NCBI GenBank assembly: GCA_001910725.1
Contig: MJGA01000034.1
Location: 124,001 to 188,000 of the forward strand
Length of the DNA: 64,000 bases
Direction: 5' to 3'
Source of the DNA: Phanerodontia chrysosporium
Taxonomy: Eukaryota; Basidiomycota; Agaricomycetes; Polyporales; Phanerochaetaceae
Position 1 is the stretch's first letter, and each line of letters starts with the position of its first letter. Under the pieces are notes generated by a model. The model was not told the origin of the DNA and ran no database searches. It was given only the letters and a program-made list of their open reading frames with translations. Below are positions 24,877 through 36,329 of the stretch, one piece after another. The translations under genes and the position numbers were made by a program.

Positions 24877-27448
24877 ATGCGCCACCAGGCGGGCGCCAAA
24901 GATATTTCTTCTCTCATGCTCAGTGCCGTCGCAGCGCGAAAAGCGCGTCTGCAAGCTCAGACACCCACGCAAAAAGCCACAGAGCCTTCGACACCGCGCA
25001 CACCACCGAGTCCGTCGCCAGAGCTTGCAGAGGACTCGAGCCATGCCAAGCCACCGTCCAAGCGCAAGTCGTCCGCGCCTGCGCCAAAGCACCAGCGGAA
25101 GAAGCGCAAGGTGAACAAGCCCGCTGAGAAGAAGCCGCCTGCGAGGTACTTTGCGGAGAAGGATGGATTCAAGGAGCAGGACGACGTGATTGTGGTAGAG
25201 AGTGAGGACGAGGAGAGCAGCAGCGCGTCGGAGTCTGACCAGAGCTCCGGTGAGCTTTTCTCGTTGTCTGCACAGCCGACCTCGGCCGCCCTTCACAGTT
25301 CAAGACGCGCTTGGTCTCCGAGTGGACCTCTGGCAGAGTCCTCCGAAGATGAAGCAGAGGATGTGGCTCTCCAGCCAAGCGTTCTCGATATCCCGTCCAC
25401 CAGCCGTCCGGCAGACGAACCTCTCCAGCTGCTCTCGACATTCCGCCCAATCCCAGACCAGAACATCTTTGACCTTTCTGCAGAAGATCTATCTGCTATT
25501 GGTCTCTCGTCTTCAGCGAAAGGAAAGCTGCTAGTCTTGCAACAACAGGATCGCCTAGCTTTGCTAGGGACATACTCGATTACCATCCTGCAAGGCGCGG
25601 TCTCATTGAACGCCGTCGCGCTCCAACCTTCGCTGAAGACACACCCTGTCTTTGCCCCGCGCTCATCTCCGCTACCCGTCATTGAATGCTCCGCGTCAGA
25701 GTCCCGAGCACGCCAACCTATCGTACAACTGCCAGTCCGGTTCGCCGCGTCTGTCGCGCGATCTGCTGCTATTATCGTGCTGCAAGAGCTTCACACCGGT
25801 GTAGAGGGTCTTGGGCGCGTGTGCAGGACATTTGAGGGCGTGTTCCAGCCGTCAAGGTGGCAAAGGAATCAGGCAAACGACGAGTTGGGCTTAGGCGGAG
25901 TGCACTATGTGGGTATATGCGCCTCAAAAGTTCATCTATTGTTGCATGCGGCTCATTGCCGGACAGGTACAATACCAGAACCAGGATGCTCAGCCCTTCG
26001 TTGTTCCCCCGTCGTGGATTCGCGCTTTGGAGGCTTCTCTAGTCGAAGCGGATGACAACCAGGCGTTCTCGCGAAAGGTGTTCCTGGTTCAGGGGCCGAA
26101 GAAGACTGGCAAAAGTACATTCGCTAGGACCCTCGCGAACAAACTGCTGTCGAAGTCAGTGACCCTCTTTAAAACTCTGATTTGGTGTTTTAAGTGTCAT
26201 TTTCTCTTACAGGTACAAGTACGTGGCATTCTTAGAGTGCGACTTGGGTCAATCCGAGTTCACCGCCGGTGGAATGGTCGCCTTGAATATCCTTCAGGAT
26301 TTCGTGCTTGGTACGAGAAGCGTTTTGCTGTCGACCTTCTCAACGTCTAATAGAAGCATAGGCCCACCATTCACTCATCCTAGCATCCCTCATAGGGCGC
26401 ATTACCTCGGTGCAACGACGCCGCGGAATCTCCCCTCACAATACCTCGAGGCAATCGGAGCTCTGGTGCAAGCTTACAACATCGATGTTCAACATGGCGG
26501 GCTTCTGCAACCACAGGACGACGAAGATGGTCGCATTGCCGAAACGATACCACTCGTTGTCAACATGATGGGTTGGACCAAGGGTCTCGGCGCAAATCTG
26601 TGTCGGAAGGTCTACGAAACTGTCGAGCCCTCCGTCGTCTTTGACTTCGAAGTGCCACCGCAGGATCTCGGTTGGCCGGCGAACCGAGGCGGTGATTACG
26701 GCGACGTGCCAGGAGCCCCTGAGGCCGGATTCGACGTTGCAGTGTCAAGATACGTCTTGGAACCCATTCATTCCTCCGCAATGTCACAAAGATATTCGCC
26801 CGCCGATCATCGAGTCCTCTCTCTTCTCTCCTACTTCCACGCGGTATTCCCTCCCTCAGACTCGGGCAATCCGCAGCTCTGCAGTACATGTGCGAGTAGC
26901 TGGGATACTGCTTTGCCCCTATGCGCGCAAACACCGTACGAGCTATCTGCCGACGCCGCTTTGGATGCTGTGCTACTTTCAGGAGCCGGTTCAGAAGATG
27001 TCGTCCCTCCGAGGTCCAGCGCGTCCTGAATGGAGCAGTTGTGGGCCTTGTCAGCTGCGAGCCCGGTGCACTGGACTTCGACGTACCTGTTGGAAGTATA
27101 CAGATAACCCGCGGCATCCCGTACCGCCAAGGCGCCGCTCCCCCACCTCCTGCAGCATCCACCTGCCACGGCCTTGCGCTGGTGCGCAGCGTGAGCCCCG
27201 ACACACCCGCGAAGCTGCACATCCTCACACCACTTCCACCGGCGCTCCTCGCCAGCACACAGCCGCGTGTGCTGCTCAAGGGCGAACTAGAGCTTCCCGT
27301 ATGGGGCATGCTCGACTTCCGGAGCGACGACTCGGTGGCGGGCGTCGAGCACGGGAAGGTGCCGTTCCTGCGCTGGGGCAGGACCGAGGGCACCGGCGGC
27401 GAGCGCCGTCGCGTGCGCCGGAACCTCATGCGGCGCGGACAACAGTAG
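24877..27448 (+). CDS. GRC3: Polynucleotide 5'-hydroxyl kinase GRC3 (NOL9 type)
   Basis: Nuclear polynucleotide kinase that works with Las1 in ITS2 processing. Residues 1 to about 120 form a basic, Ser/Glu-rich, disordered leader. The middle part is the Grc3 N-domain. The kinase domain has the Walker A loop VFLVQGPKKTGKSTFARTLAN, YVAFLECDLGQSEFT as Walker B, GPPFTHP, HYLGATTPRNLPSQYLEAI and PLVVNMMGWTKGLG. C-terminal exons carry RVLNGAVVGLVSCEPGALDF. Introns at about 25912-25976 and 26153-26217 restore frame. Near 27005 the frame changes. A 47-nt GT-AG intron at 26936-26982 would restore it, but a one-base loss in a C run at 27005-27007 fits the protein pattern better. The gene ends at 27448. 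Confidence 0.9.
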
Positions 27449-27453
27449 GCTGT

Positions 27454-28131
27454 TCACGCGTCCGCGGCGAAGACGATGGCGATGTCGGGCCCCTTCGTTG
27501 CAAGCCATCTGCGCCAGCGAGCGCCGTAGTCGGGAGACGTGTCGAGCCGCTGGAAGATCTCGTGGTCGTGCTGCAGACGTGTGATGCGCTTCATCTCGCG
27601 CCGGTCGCGGCTGCTGTACGCCTTCACCGCCCTTTCCGCCTCCTTCAGCGTTGGCTGCCGCTTGTGTCGCTCTGTCAGTGCGGGATACGCAACTCGAAGT
27701 GTAGGGCTGTGACCTACATGTCCAGGAAACACCATCCGGTGCCACTTGCAAAATGTCTTTGGAGAAATATATTCCTCCTTTGCCTCAGGGTCTTCGATCT
27801 TTGCGTCTCGATATCCTGGAAGAAGCTTCGGTGCGTAGTACACGAGCAGGCCGTCAGGCGGGTTGTTAGCGTTCGACGCCTGCAGCCTCTTCGTGGCCCG
27901 CTCAACCGCCCTCCAGTATGCCTGCTCCGCGTCCTTGCTCGTGTATCTAGCATAGAGGGCGGGCTTCTGGAGCAGACTGAGGGGCCAGAAAAACTTGTAG
28001 TGAGATGTTGCTCGTGCCACGATTCGCCACAAATTCGCTAAGATGCTCCCCAATGCTGTCCTTTCAACTTCTCGCCTCAGTACGCGGATGAGGCTTGCAA
28101 GGTTGCCGCACAGACGGATGTAAAGTTGCAT
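27454..28131 (-). CDS. Conserved-looking protein of unknown function
   Basis: A minus-strand frame is open from 28278 to 27454. The likely start is MQLYIRLCGNLASLIR at 28131. The central part (LYARYTSKDAEQAYWRAVERATKRLQASN, DGLLVYYAPKLLPGY, SPKTFCKWHRMVFP) and the end (LKEAERAVKAYSSRDRREMKRI, then WRRWLATKGPDIAIVFAADA) look coding, with alternating charged and aromatic residues and GC-rich third positions. The stretches 28080-27985 and 27730-27665 read less well and may be introns; removing them would shorten the product. I recognise no domain. The stop lies only 6 nt from the convergent GRC3 stop, so the two 3' untranslated regions must overlap. Confidence 0.6.
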   Translation of the reverse strand: MQLYIRLCGNLASLIRVLRREVERTALGSILANLWRIVARATSHYKFFWPLSLLQKPALYARYTSKDAEQAYWRAVERATKRLQASNANNPPDGLLVYYAPKLLPGYRDAKIEDPEAKEEYISPKTFCKWHRMVFPGHVGHSPTLRVAYPALTERHKRQPTLKEAERAVKAYSSRDRREMKRITRLQHDHEIFQRLDTSPDYGARWRRWLATKGPDIAIVFAADA

Positions 28132-28706
28132 ACTCGAGGTTGGAGCAGAGGAACAGGGCTTGCTGGCCTTTTGGATGTGCTTTTGCAGACGAACGTCGTG
28201 CACCCGGTGCGAGGCACACCACCTGGCCCTTGACCAATTTGTGTCTTCATCTCCGTCGTAGCCACGCTGCCGTATCAATTAACACATGAACATTGAAGAT
28301 TTGAGTAAGGCCAGCAGGCACAGGGTGCATGCAGCGGACACCATTCATGTTATAGCACGCAGGATACGGGTCATTTTAACTTCCGGGGAGGAAACGTTTG
28401 TATCCAAAACAAAACCGATGTCTAGCGAGAAACGTGCACTAAAGGCTCTTCTACATATATGTACCAACAGTGTCTATATTTAAGGGAAGGGGGGGGGGCA
28501 TCAGGGTCCGGCTAACATAAGAGTTCAAGCGGACGTTTGTGTACAAAAGCGTGGTACACAAGAATAGGGCAAACAGACACGGAGGGTGTGGGTGTATGTA
28601 CAAACAACAGACAGTGCCGATCCAGAGTGTATACGCCAAAAGTCCATGTCGTGATGAAGCATGTAAGGATGCGGAAGTGTAAGCAGAGTCCATGTAAAGA
28701 GTCTTA
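28132..28706. other. Intergenic region with a G homopolymer
   Basis: Holds the promoter of the unknown gene and the 3' end of the GH5 gene. A run of nine G lies near 28489-28497. No gene is assigned. Confidence 0.5.
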
Positions 28707-31127
28707 TTAACGAGCAGTCGCAGTAGGGGCCGCAGCCGCACCACAGACGAACGCCGTCGCGTCGGCTGGCGCAAGCCATGCGTCAGGGTACGAGCAGCCG
28801 GGGACAGGAGCAGGCGCAAGCCCGGTGTCCTTCGGGTCTGCCCAGCCATCGCCTCCCGACGTCGTAGCGCCGCTGTACGTCGCAGGCGGGAGCGTCGGGT
28901 TCGCCGAGACGTCGGTGTAGTGCGGGAGGAGCGTCGGGTTCGCATTGCCTGCGTTGGAAAGCGTCGGTGGGTACGCCTCAATCGACGCAGTCGCGTTCGG
29001 GAAGATGCTTCCGGCGCCAGAGCCACCCGTCTGCCAGCTCGGGTAGTCGCCAGGGAAGGGGTTGTTGAACTGCACGCCCAGCGTGTCACACGTCCCCACG
29101 GCGTCGCGCGGGTCGGTCGGCATCCAGCCGTTCTCGAGGCCGAGCTGGTAGGACCACATTGGCGACGACGCGATGCCGGTCACGGACGAGTTGCCGATCT
29201 TCCATGTCCAGAAGAAGTAGCCGGGCATGTGCATCGCGTCCATGCTTGCCATGACGAACGACTTGATACCGGTCTTCATCTCATCCGTCCACGTAGGCCA
29301 GTCGTCCCAGGGACCGCAGTTCGGGTAGCTCGCATTTGCGCCGACGTTCTTGAGCCACTTGCCACACTGCAGGGTGGAGACGGTTCAGTAACAGCTGACA
29401 CTCTGACTTCGGATATGACGCACGTCGTTGATGGCTGCACTAAATTCGCCAGTGATGGTCGGCCCAAAGTCGAAGTTGGACTGATTTGTCTGGAAAGCGC
29501 GGCACGCGGCAGGGGGCCAATAGTCGATGGGCTGGTCAAGACCGCCACCAAATGCCTACGAGAGAAATCAGCACGCGGAACGCGCACGAAGATAGAAGCG
29601 CACGTACGACGTAGGGATGCGTGTCAAGAACCATGCCCTGTGGAGTACGGGAGGCACGATCAGTCGTTATCTTTCGGCGTGGCAACATCATGGAGACTCA
29701 CGTATGCACCCTCCATGAAGCCCTTCCATGGAGTCAAGCCCTGGAAGCCATCGTGGACAACAATATATGGACCATTGCCAATTCCAGTCTACGGAGGAAG
29801 AGGACGTGAGCATGAATGTCGCAACTCGCCGAGATAGAAGGAGCGTACGATGTTGCGGATGATCTGATACGCCTCGTAGTAGCTGTCGAAGGGAGGAAGA
29901 GCGGAGGTGTCAAATGTTAGACAAACGTTTCAAGCAGAGAATGGAAAACTCACAAGCTGTCGAGAACGTCACGTCCAATGATACCCATCAGAGGCTCGTT
30001 GAGGGGACCGAAGGCCTGCACTACCGGCGGTACTCTGGTTGAGCGATGAACTCCGTCAGGACGCGGATGTACTCGAGGGTACGCTGGGCGTTGGCGACAC
30101 CCATGGGTCCGTTGAGGAAGTTGATAGGGCCCAAACGACCTGAGTGATTCAAACCGTTCTGCGAACCGGGTGCAGTGTGCAATTCGAGCAGGACGCGAAG
30201 ACCATACTTGCGTGCCCACTTCAGAGCCTTCAGAGCATACGTCCACGCAGTCTTCGCAAGGAACGGCTCGCCGGGCCATGTCTCAATTGCCCAGTAGGGC
30301 ACCGGCAGGCGGACCCAGTTGAGACCTGCACCAGCAATCTGAGCGAAGTCCTGCTCGGTCTGTGGACACGTCAATACGTTTCTATGAAGCTTAGAGGGTA
30401 GTGACGCACGATGAAGGTTCTGTAGTGCTCCTCAAGCTGCTGAATGCCTCCTCCAGGACCCGTATCATTCAGCATGGCCATGCTGAGAGTCCACTCGTCG
30501 ACAGCAGGAGGTGACGCGTTTTGGTATTTCTCATAGAGCGCCGGAACGATGAAGGGCTCGGTTACGAGCCAGCCACCAAGGTTGACACCTGCATTGTGTG
30601 TTAACGCACGTGCAATGCGCATAAATCCAGGATATCATACCTCGAATGAGGTCCTTGCCCCATACCCACTCTTCGTCCAGCGCCGGGGTATAGGATTGTG
30701 CGCGTGCGCTGTTATTGAAAGGGTTACTGGGGTCGTCCACCCCTGCGATGCCGTTAGTGACAAGAAATTTCGCAAGGCGGACGGTGCGCTTACATATACC
30801 CCCAAAGTTGTTGATGTATGTGAAGGTCGTGCCGTCCTCCGTCCTGATAACAGTCCCGTTGCCGCCTGAGAGGGCACCAGTGGGGGATTCGGGGTTGGAA
30901 GACGGAGCAGCCCCCGCAGCCCCACCACTTGCGCTCCCACTACCACCGTTTTTGTGGTGGTGGACGAGCGTTACTGGAAGGACGATCGCCAACACGATGA
31001 CAACGACCGCGATAGCAACCCCAGCACCAATGAGAGCCCAGCGACGCTTCGGAGCCGCTGACCGTATGCCTTCACCGCCGAGGATCTTTTCGTTGGACGC
31101 GCCTGGGGTCAGGAACGGGCGCGACAT
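28707..31127 (-). CDS. Membrane-anchored exo-1,3-beta-glucanase, glycoside hydrolase family 5
   Basis: Cell-wall glucanase of the EXG/GH5_9 group acting on beta-1,3-glucan. The product has a cytosolic tail ([14 protein letters not shown]) and one signal-anchor span (WALIGAGVAIAVVVIVLAIVLPVTLV). A Ser/Gly linker and the catalytic domain follow: WVWGKDLIRG.NLGGWLVTEPFI, NWVRLPVPYWAIE, LLELHTAPGSQNG, and AFGPLNEP with the acid/base Glu. Downstream come VVHDGFQG, LDTHPY, GEFSAAINDCGKWL with the nucleophile Glu, and FFWTWKIG. The chain ends at 28707 after a Pro/Ala-rich tail. At least eight exons are used. ATG 31127 is the first in-frame ATG, but similar codons continue upstream (DTSRLGQTSPSIPDSTRDS). 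They would reach ATG 31282 if one G at 31260-31263 is missing from the sequence. Confidence 0.92.
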
Positions 31128-32079
31128 GTCGGGCGTCGCTGGTCCGCCTGCCACGAAGGAGTCGCGAGTACTGTCCGGAATGGATGGCGACGTCTGACCA
31201 AGGCGTGAAGTGTCCGGCGGAGCGAGAAGCCCGTCGCCGCCGCCGGCGTAGAGACCCTCGGGGCACTCCGGTCAATCGCCATGCTTGCGGAGGGGGTGCG
31301 CGAGGGTAGGCGGGGACCTAGGGGGTGCAGCAGCAACAGCAACGCGCGAAAGACGGACGAACCGTGGTAGAAAAAGGTTTTGAGAGACGCCGTGCGAAGC
31401 AAGGAGAACGTCCCCCTGCACATTCCCATGATGCAAAGGGTTTGATATGAACCCGGCATCCCTGGCCGCATCAAGGCCTCAGGGTGCAGCGGGGCCAATC
31501 CGTGTGCTGCCAGATAGCGATGGACGGTCATAACGAACAGCCACCGCGAGGCTCAGACAACGCCGAAGGCGATATAGCATTCGTGGACATCGAGGTCAGA
31601 AGCAAGGAACGATGGCGCCTCTGATTGCCTCCGTCACTGATGCCGCATCTCAGACATACTTTCGCGGAAGTAAACCACGTCCTCTCAACACTCGTTGTAG
31701 ATCTCCACGAACACAGAGTTCATCTTCCAACCTACATTCATATTTAGAACCGCTTGCTGCTCTATCGCGCCGCGTCGTACTCCGAAGGCGCTCAACCTCG
31801 AACGTTCGACAAACTCTCGCATGAATGATTCTGCTATCCGCCATTTCTGCTCGTTCGGTGTCGTATCGCCGGCGTTCGTACGCAGGCCGTGTACAGTGAA
31901 GATGGCCTCGCTCGAGCCAGGGACACGTAGAATATTTCAATGCGGCACTCAGTGTCCAGCTCCTAGTAGCATGGCGCCCCCTTAATTTCGACATCGAGAC
32001 AGGAGGCCACTGAACGCAAGCATCTTCATCACCCGAAGTGCACAGCACGCGCGAACGTTGGTTAAGCGACCCGCTCGCG
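31128..32079. other. Upstream region of the GH5 gene and 3' region of the M16 protease
   Basis: The first 150 bases appear to code for the N-terminus of the GH5 protein in a shifted frame. The rest, about 800 bases, holds the promoter and the protease 3' end. No further gene was recognised. Confidence 0.5.
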
Positions 32080-35000
32080 TCACAGACGCGGTGCTCGGGT
32101 TGCCTCATGTCTCGCACGCGCGACTGGCAGGGCTGCTGCCGAGCATGCTAAGCTAGCCTTGAAACTCGCTTCCGTCTCCTCGCTGATAACGTTCGCGCTC
32201 CGTGGTGAGTTCTCCGTCCCCGCCGCGACCAGGTGCATCGACAGCTTCCTGCGCCCTGGAGCTTGAGGCAGTACGAGTGCGTCGTACGCTGCCAGGACCT
32301 CGTCCAAGGTCAGGCTTTCAATGAGAGCGGCAGTCACCTCCCCTATCACGCGAATGAGCGATCGCAACCGAGAAGAAAGGAGATTACTCACTTCTGAGGA
32401 AGTCATGGTATCCGCCCTCGATTTGATCCCAAAACCGCGATGTTTCTTCTGAGAGGTTCTTCGGGCGTTCAAGAAACCTGAGTGCCAGAGCGTGCTTCTC
32501 TTCCGCGAGTCTAGCTGACGTGAAACCAGCCAGGCTGTCGCGGAACGAGGCGAGGAACGCTTCTACACGCTCCTCAACAAAAGCTGGCGACTTCAGGCTT
32601 TGAACTTTGATATCGAGGCCCATGCCTCCGACCATCGAGCGGACGGTGGCAAAGACGACGTATCTAGTTTGCAGTATAAGCTTCATGTCAAGGACGAGAA
32701 AGGAAACCCCGAACCCAAGTTGTTCGACCGTACGCAGTTGGCTGAAGCTTGGTTCTTTGATCAGGTGCCTCAGGAACTCAAGAGTCGCGCGCAGCCTGTC
32801 GTCTGAGACATCGCCAAAGTGGCAATAGTGAGTCAATGCGGAATTCAGCTCCTTCGTATTAGCATGCTTCCTTTGGAGCACGTAGTCCGCCCCTGGTGGA
32901 TTGTTCCAGCGTGCACGAATATGGAGTGACCGAGCTTGCTTACCGCTGGGCAGAATTAGCGCACGCTCGCGGTGCCTCTCCGAAGGAGGAAGCACTCGGG
33001 AATCATACAGACGCGCTTCGATGTCTTGCGCTATCTGCATTGCTTGCTGAAGGGACATGTCTGTGAGCAAATGTGCACAGCAAGCTGGTAGTAAGACTAA
33101 CCTCTCGCTTCACATTGCCTGTAATCAGGACCTCAAAGTGTAGCTTCGAGAGTAAGTCACTCTTGTGTTGCTCGACCACCGTGAGCGTGATGTCTGCAGC
33201 TCAGTGAGAATGTCATACGAGCCCAGTAAACGCATGCCACCTACGCTGCAGCTCAGCAAGCTTCTCGGCAGGACTCCATATCCGTTCGGTGAGAGCAGCT
33301 CCCAAGTAATACTGTGACATATTCGACGGCTGCTCCAGGTAGAAATTCTTGTATGTCCGTTCCAGCTGCAGACTCATCAGCATATATATCTGCCACAGAA
33401 GCCAAGGCACAGACCTGTTCTAAGAACACCTTCAGCCTCTCCTCACGTATGTCAATGGCCCTGAGATGGTCAACGACAGTTCCCAATAGCACAGGAAGCT
33501 TGTCGTTGTATCCGCGTACTGAGAGGGATATTCCATCCTTCTTGTTCTCAATACTATAGTGAAGGCCGGCGAGCGAAGCGTCATAGGTGATCTCTGAAAG
33601 CGAATCTTCAACTAGATCTACGAATAGCCTGGTGAGCATTAGTATGTTACATCTTGTGAGCATCTTCTATGTGACATACCGGGTAAGGACTGCGTGGCGA
33701 GGTGTGGCATAGGCGTACGACCTACGACCGCCCTTAATCAAGAGTTGCTAGCATGAATGGACTGACGTACGATCGCATAATTAGGCGAACGTGTGCCTTT
33801 GGGGCCCAGAACTGGTCGTCTTTCTTGTACCATAGGCCGGTCCGAGGGGTATCGTATATCTTCTCTGGTGCATACGCTGGCTGTAGGACGTCGGAGGCGC
33901 TATTAGCGATGTCTCGCCATCGAGGTTGGTGCCTACCTTGTCAACAGCACGTCTTTCTACGCTCAAGTTCTCGGGAATATACGGGTTCGGTCCTGGCAAG
34001 AATAAATGCGTGTTCTCGTTCGGCAGATTGAGCTAGCAGTACGCCGGATTGTTTAGCATGAGCTTTCACTCGATAGATATCGCACGCACCTTCTCCATCA
34101 ACTTGTCGCCCAACCTCTGTACAATGTATTCCGTCCCGTACCATTTTTCGACTTCCCAGATGAGATCTCCTTCGCCTCTCCCAATTACTACAGGATCATG
34201 CTCCTTAGCCATGAGCATCACGCGCCCGTTGTCGGGCCGCAGAAGCTCCAGGAACTCGCGCACACCCCGCTCATCCCACTCTCGAACGAGTGCGCCGCCG
34301 TCAAGGACACGCTCCGGTGGTAAGGCCATGAGCAGTGCTTGCGCTATATTTCGCGCGTATATATGCGGCTTATTCTTCTCCGCGAAGCGGAACGATGTTG
34401 CAGCCATCTGCGCCATCTCATTGAAGTGGTGTGGCGCAAACGTGCTGGCGCGCAGCAGGGATAAGTAGTTGTAGATCGTTTCAAGGATTTCCTGATAGTG
34501 CACTGCGACGCATATATTAGCTGAGGACAGACACGCTAACGCACTCGAGAACTGACAGTAGCCTTCCCTGGTGAGCGTTCCCGAGATGGTGAACCTCGGG
34601 ACGCTTCTGTTGTCACTGTTGAATCCGGCATTGAGCGATAAGAGCCAGGCCTTCTCTTTGAGGTAGTTGTAGATACTTCCGGGCCCTTCATGCCCGAGGA
34701 AGTGAGCAGCAAATGAGACGGGCTTTGTCTGGTAGAAAGGAGACTGGTCCGGGACTTGGAACGAAAGTTGGAAGGACTGATAGTCTTTCACTGTTCTGAC
34801 AAAGACCACGGTCTGAATAGATATGAGCTGCAGAGCTGCCACTCGCTGATTTATTATGCTTACTCCCATCTGCTCCGCTTGCCATGAAGGCTCCATTACC
34901 ACAGGTCGTGGATCTAAGCCACGGTTCTGGACCTTGGCGAACGTCGGCACAACGAGCTGTACGAGGTCGTCGAGAGATTCTGGATGCCGTCAGCACGTTC

Positions 35001-35894
35001 TCTATGCAAACGAGAGGACTGTGTACCTTTGCCTACGACAGCCAAGACGATCCTCCCAGCACAGTACTGTTGCTGCCACCACTCAATTAAGCGGCGCCTC
35101 ACCTCTCTGCCCACGGGCCCGCCATCGCCGTCCGTGACGTCCGGAGACTCGCCCCGGGCCTCCACGGTCTTCTTCGCTGCCTCAGTCAGGGTCGCGACGT
35201 TCCCAGTCCCGAACTTCGCCCAAGGATGCCCTGGCGCGCTGAGCGACTTGTCTAGTTGGCTAATGCGCCGAGTGTCGTTTTGCAGGTTGCGTTTGTTCTC
35301 CGAGTCGACCGCATACATCTCGCGTGCGGTCAGGTTCGCGGCGAAGAGCGGCCCCCAGAAGAACGCCGCGAGCCGGGGAAGTGCGTCCGCGAGCGCAGAC
35401 GGGTTGATAGAGAAGAAGTAGTCCTGCCATGTCGCCGCCGTCACGCCGTTCTTGATGCCGCCACTGGACTGGATGAAGGAAGCCCAGTCGTTCTCCGCTG
35501 GAAAGGGCTCTGACCCCTGAGGCTGAGGTGAGAAGGAGCCGAGCGGGACTAAAGCTACGACTCGCCTTCATGATCATGTGCTCGCAAAAGTGCGCGAGGC
35601 CTGGAACGTCATCCTGAGTCCAACTTTTAGCTTTACACACGTAGAACATAATGGTGAGCTGACTGGATCGTTCATGTGGCCGACGTTGATTTGCACGGAC
35701 GCCGCTGCCTTGTCGGTTTCTGCATCGTGGACCAGAACGCCCACGATCCCATTGCTGAGCCTGATGAGACGGTACTCCCTGTCGTCGAGCTCAGGCTTGA
35801 CAACTGCTCCTGTATAGACACAATATTCGGGTATGCTATCTGTTGCAGGTATTGTTTGCCACTCTGTGCCTGTTAGCCATGATGAATGAGACAT
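32080..35894 (-). CDS. Insulysin-type M16 zinc metalloprotease (IDE/STE23-like)
   Basis: Large peptidase of the insulin-degrading enzyme family, which in fungi trims pheromone precursors and degrades short peptides. The N-terminus has YTGAVVKPELDDREYRLIRLSNGI, TDKAAASVQINVGHMNDP and the inverted zinc motif HFCEH in LAHFCEHMIMKG, with the third ligand in AVDSENKRNLQNDTRRI. The second homologous half begins near VVFVRTVKDYQSFQLSFQVPDQSPFYQTKPVSFAAHFLGHEGPGSIYNYLKEKAWLLSLNAG. Later exons give RIWSPAEKLAEL and SRFWDQIEGGYHDF, and the chain ends at 32080. More than ten exons are used. Full length is near 1,000 residues, as expected. The HMIMKG replaces the more usual HMLFMG after the zinc motif. 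Confidence 0.92.
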
Positions 35895-36329
35895 TCTCGC
35901 CGCCAGGAAGGCAGTTGAGCGGAGACACTGGCTGGGCTAAGACGAAGGTTTCTCATTTGATACGAATGAAGCGAGATCTGCGATGTGGACACGCACCGTC
36001 GACGAGACCGACGCAGACAAACCGGGTCGTTGTCGACGTCGCCTCAAGGAAGACAAGCCGCGCAACAGGGCCTGCGATAGAGTGGGAATGCTGGAGCGCA
36101 GTCGAACGTAGTCAGCAAACCGCTATCGCAAAATCTTCCCATGGTCATTGTAAAGAGTCGTTGGGTTCGTACATACATGATCAGCAGTCGCCGTCGTGGA
36201 CTTCAAGACCGTGACTCCACGTTAAGCGCCAGCATGCGAGAAAAACGGCTTTCACTCGGCTTCACGAAACACAACTACTCTACAATCTAGCATCTGGTCC
36301 TATGCAAACATACGCGTCCGTCTCTTATT
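35895..36329. other. Intergenic stretch between minus-strand genes
   Basis: Promoter of the M16 protease gene and 3' region of ADE2. A plus-strand frame crosses it but starts inside the protease gene and resembles nothing. Confidence 0.5.

Noticed and set aside
26641..28041. A 466-codon plus-strand frame
   Set aside because: It overlaps the GRC3 exons in another frame and runs antisense through the next gene. The protein is low-complexity (Arg/Pro/Ser-rich), typical of a shadow frame in GC-rich DNA.
28920..29837. A 305-codon plus-strand frame
   Set aside because: Antisense to the GH5 catalytic exons, which carry clear family motifs; it has no domain of its own.
35843..36214. A plus-strand frame beginning with a hydrophobic stretch like a signal peptide
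   Set aside because: The start lies antisense in the first exon of the M16 protease, and the rest has no coding character.
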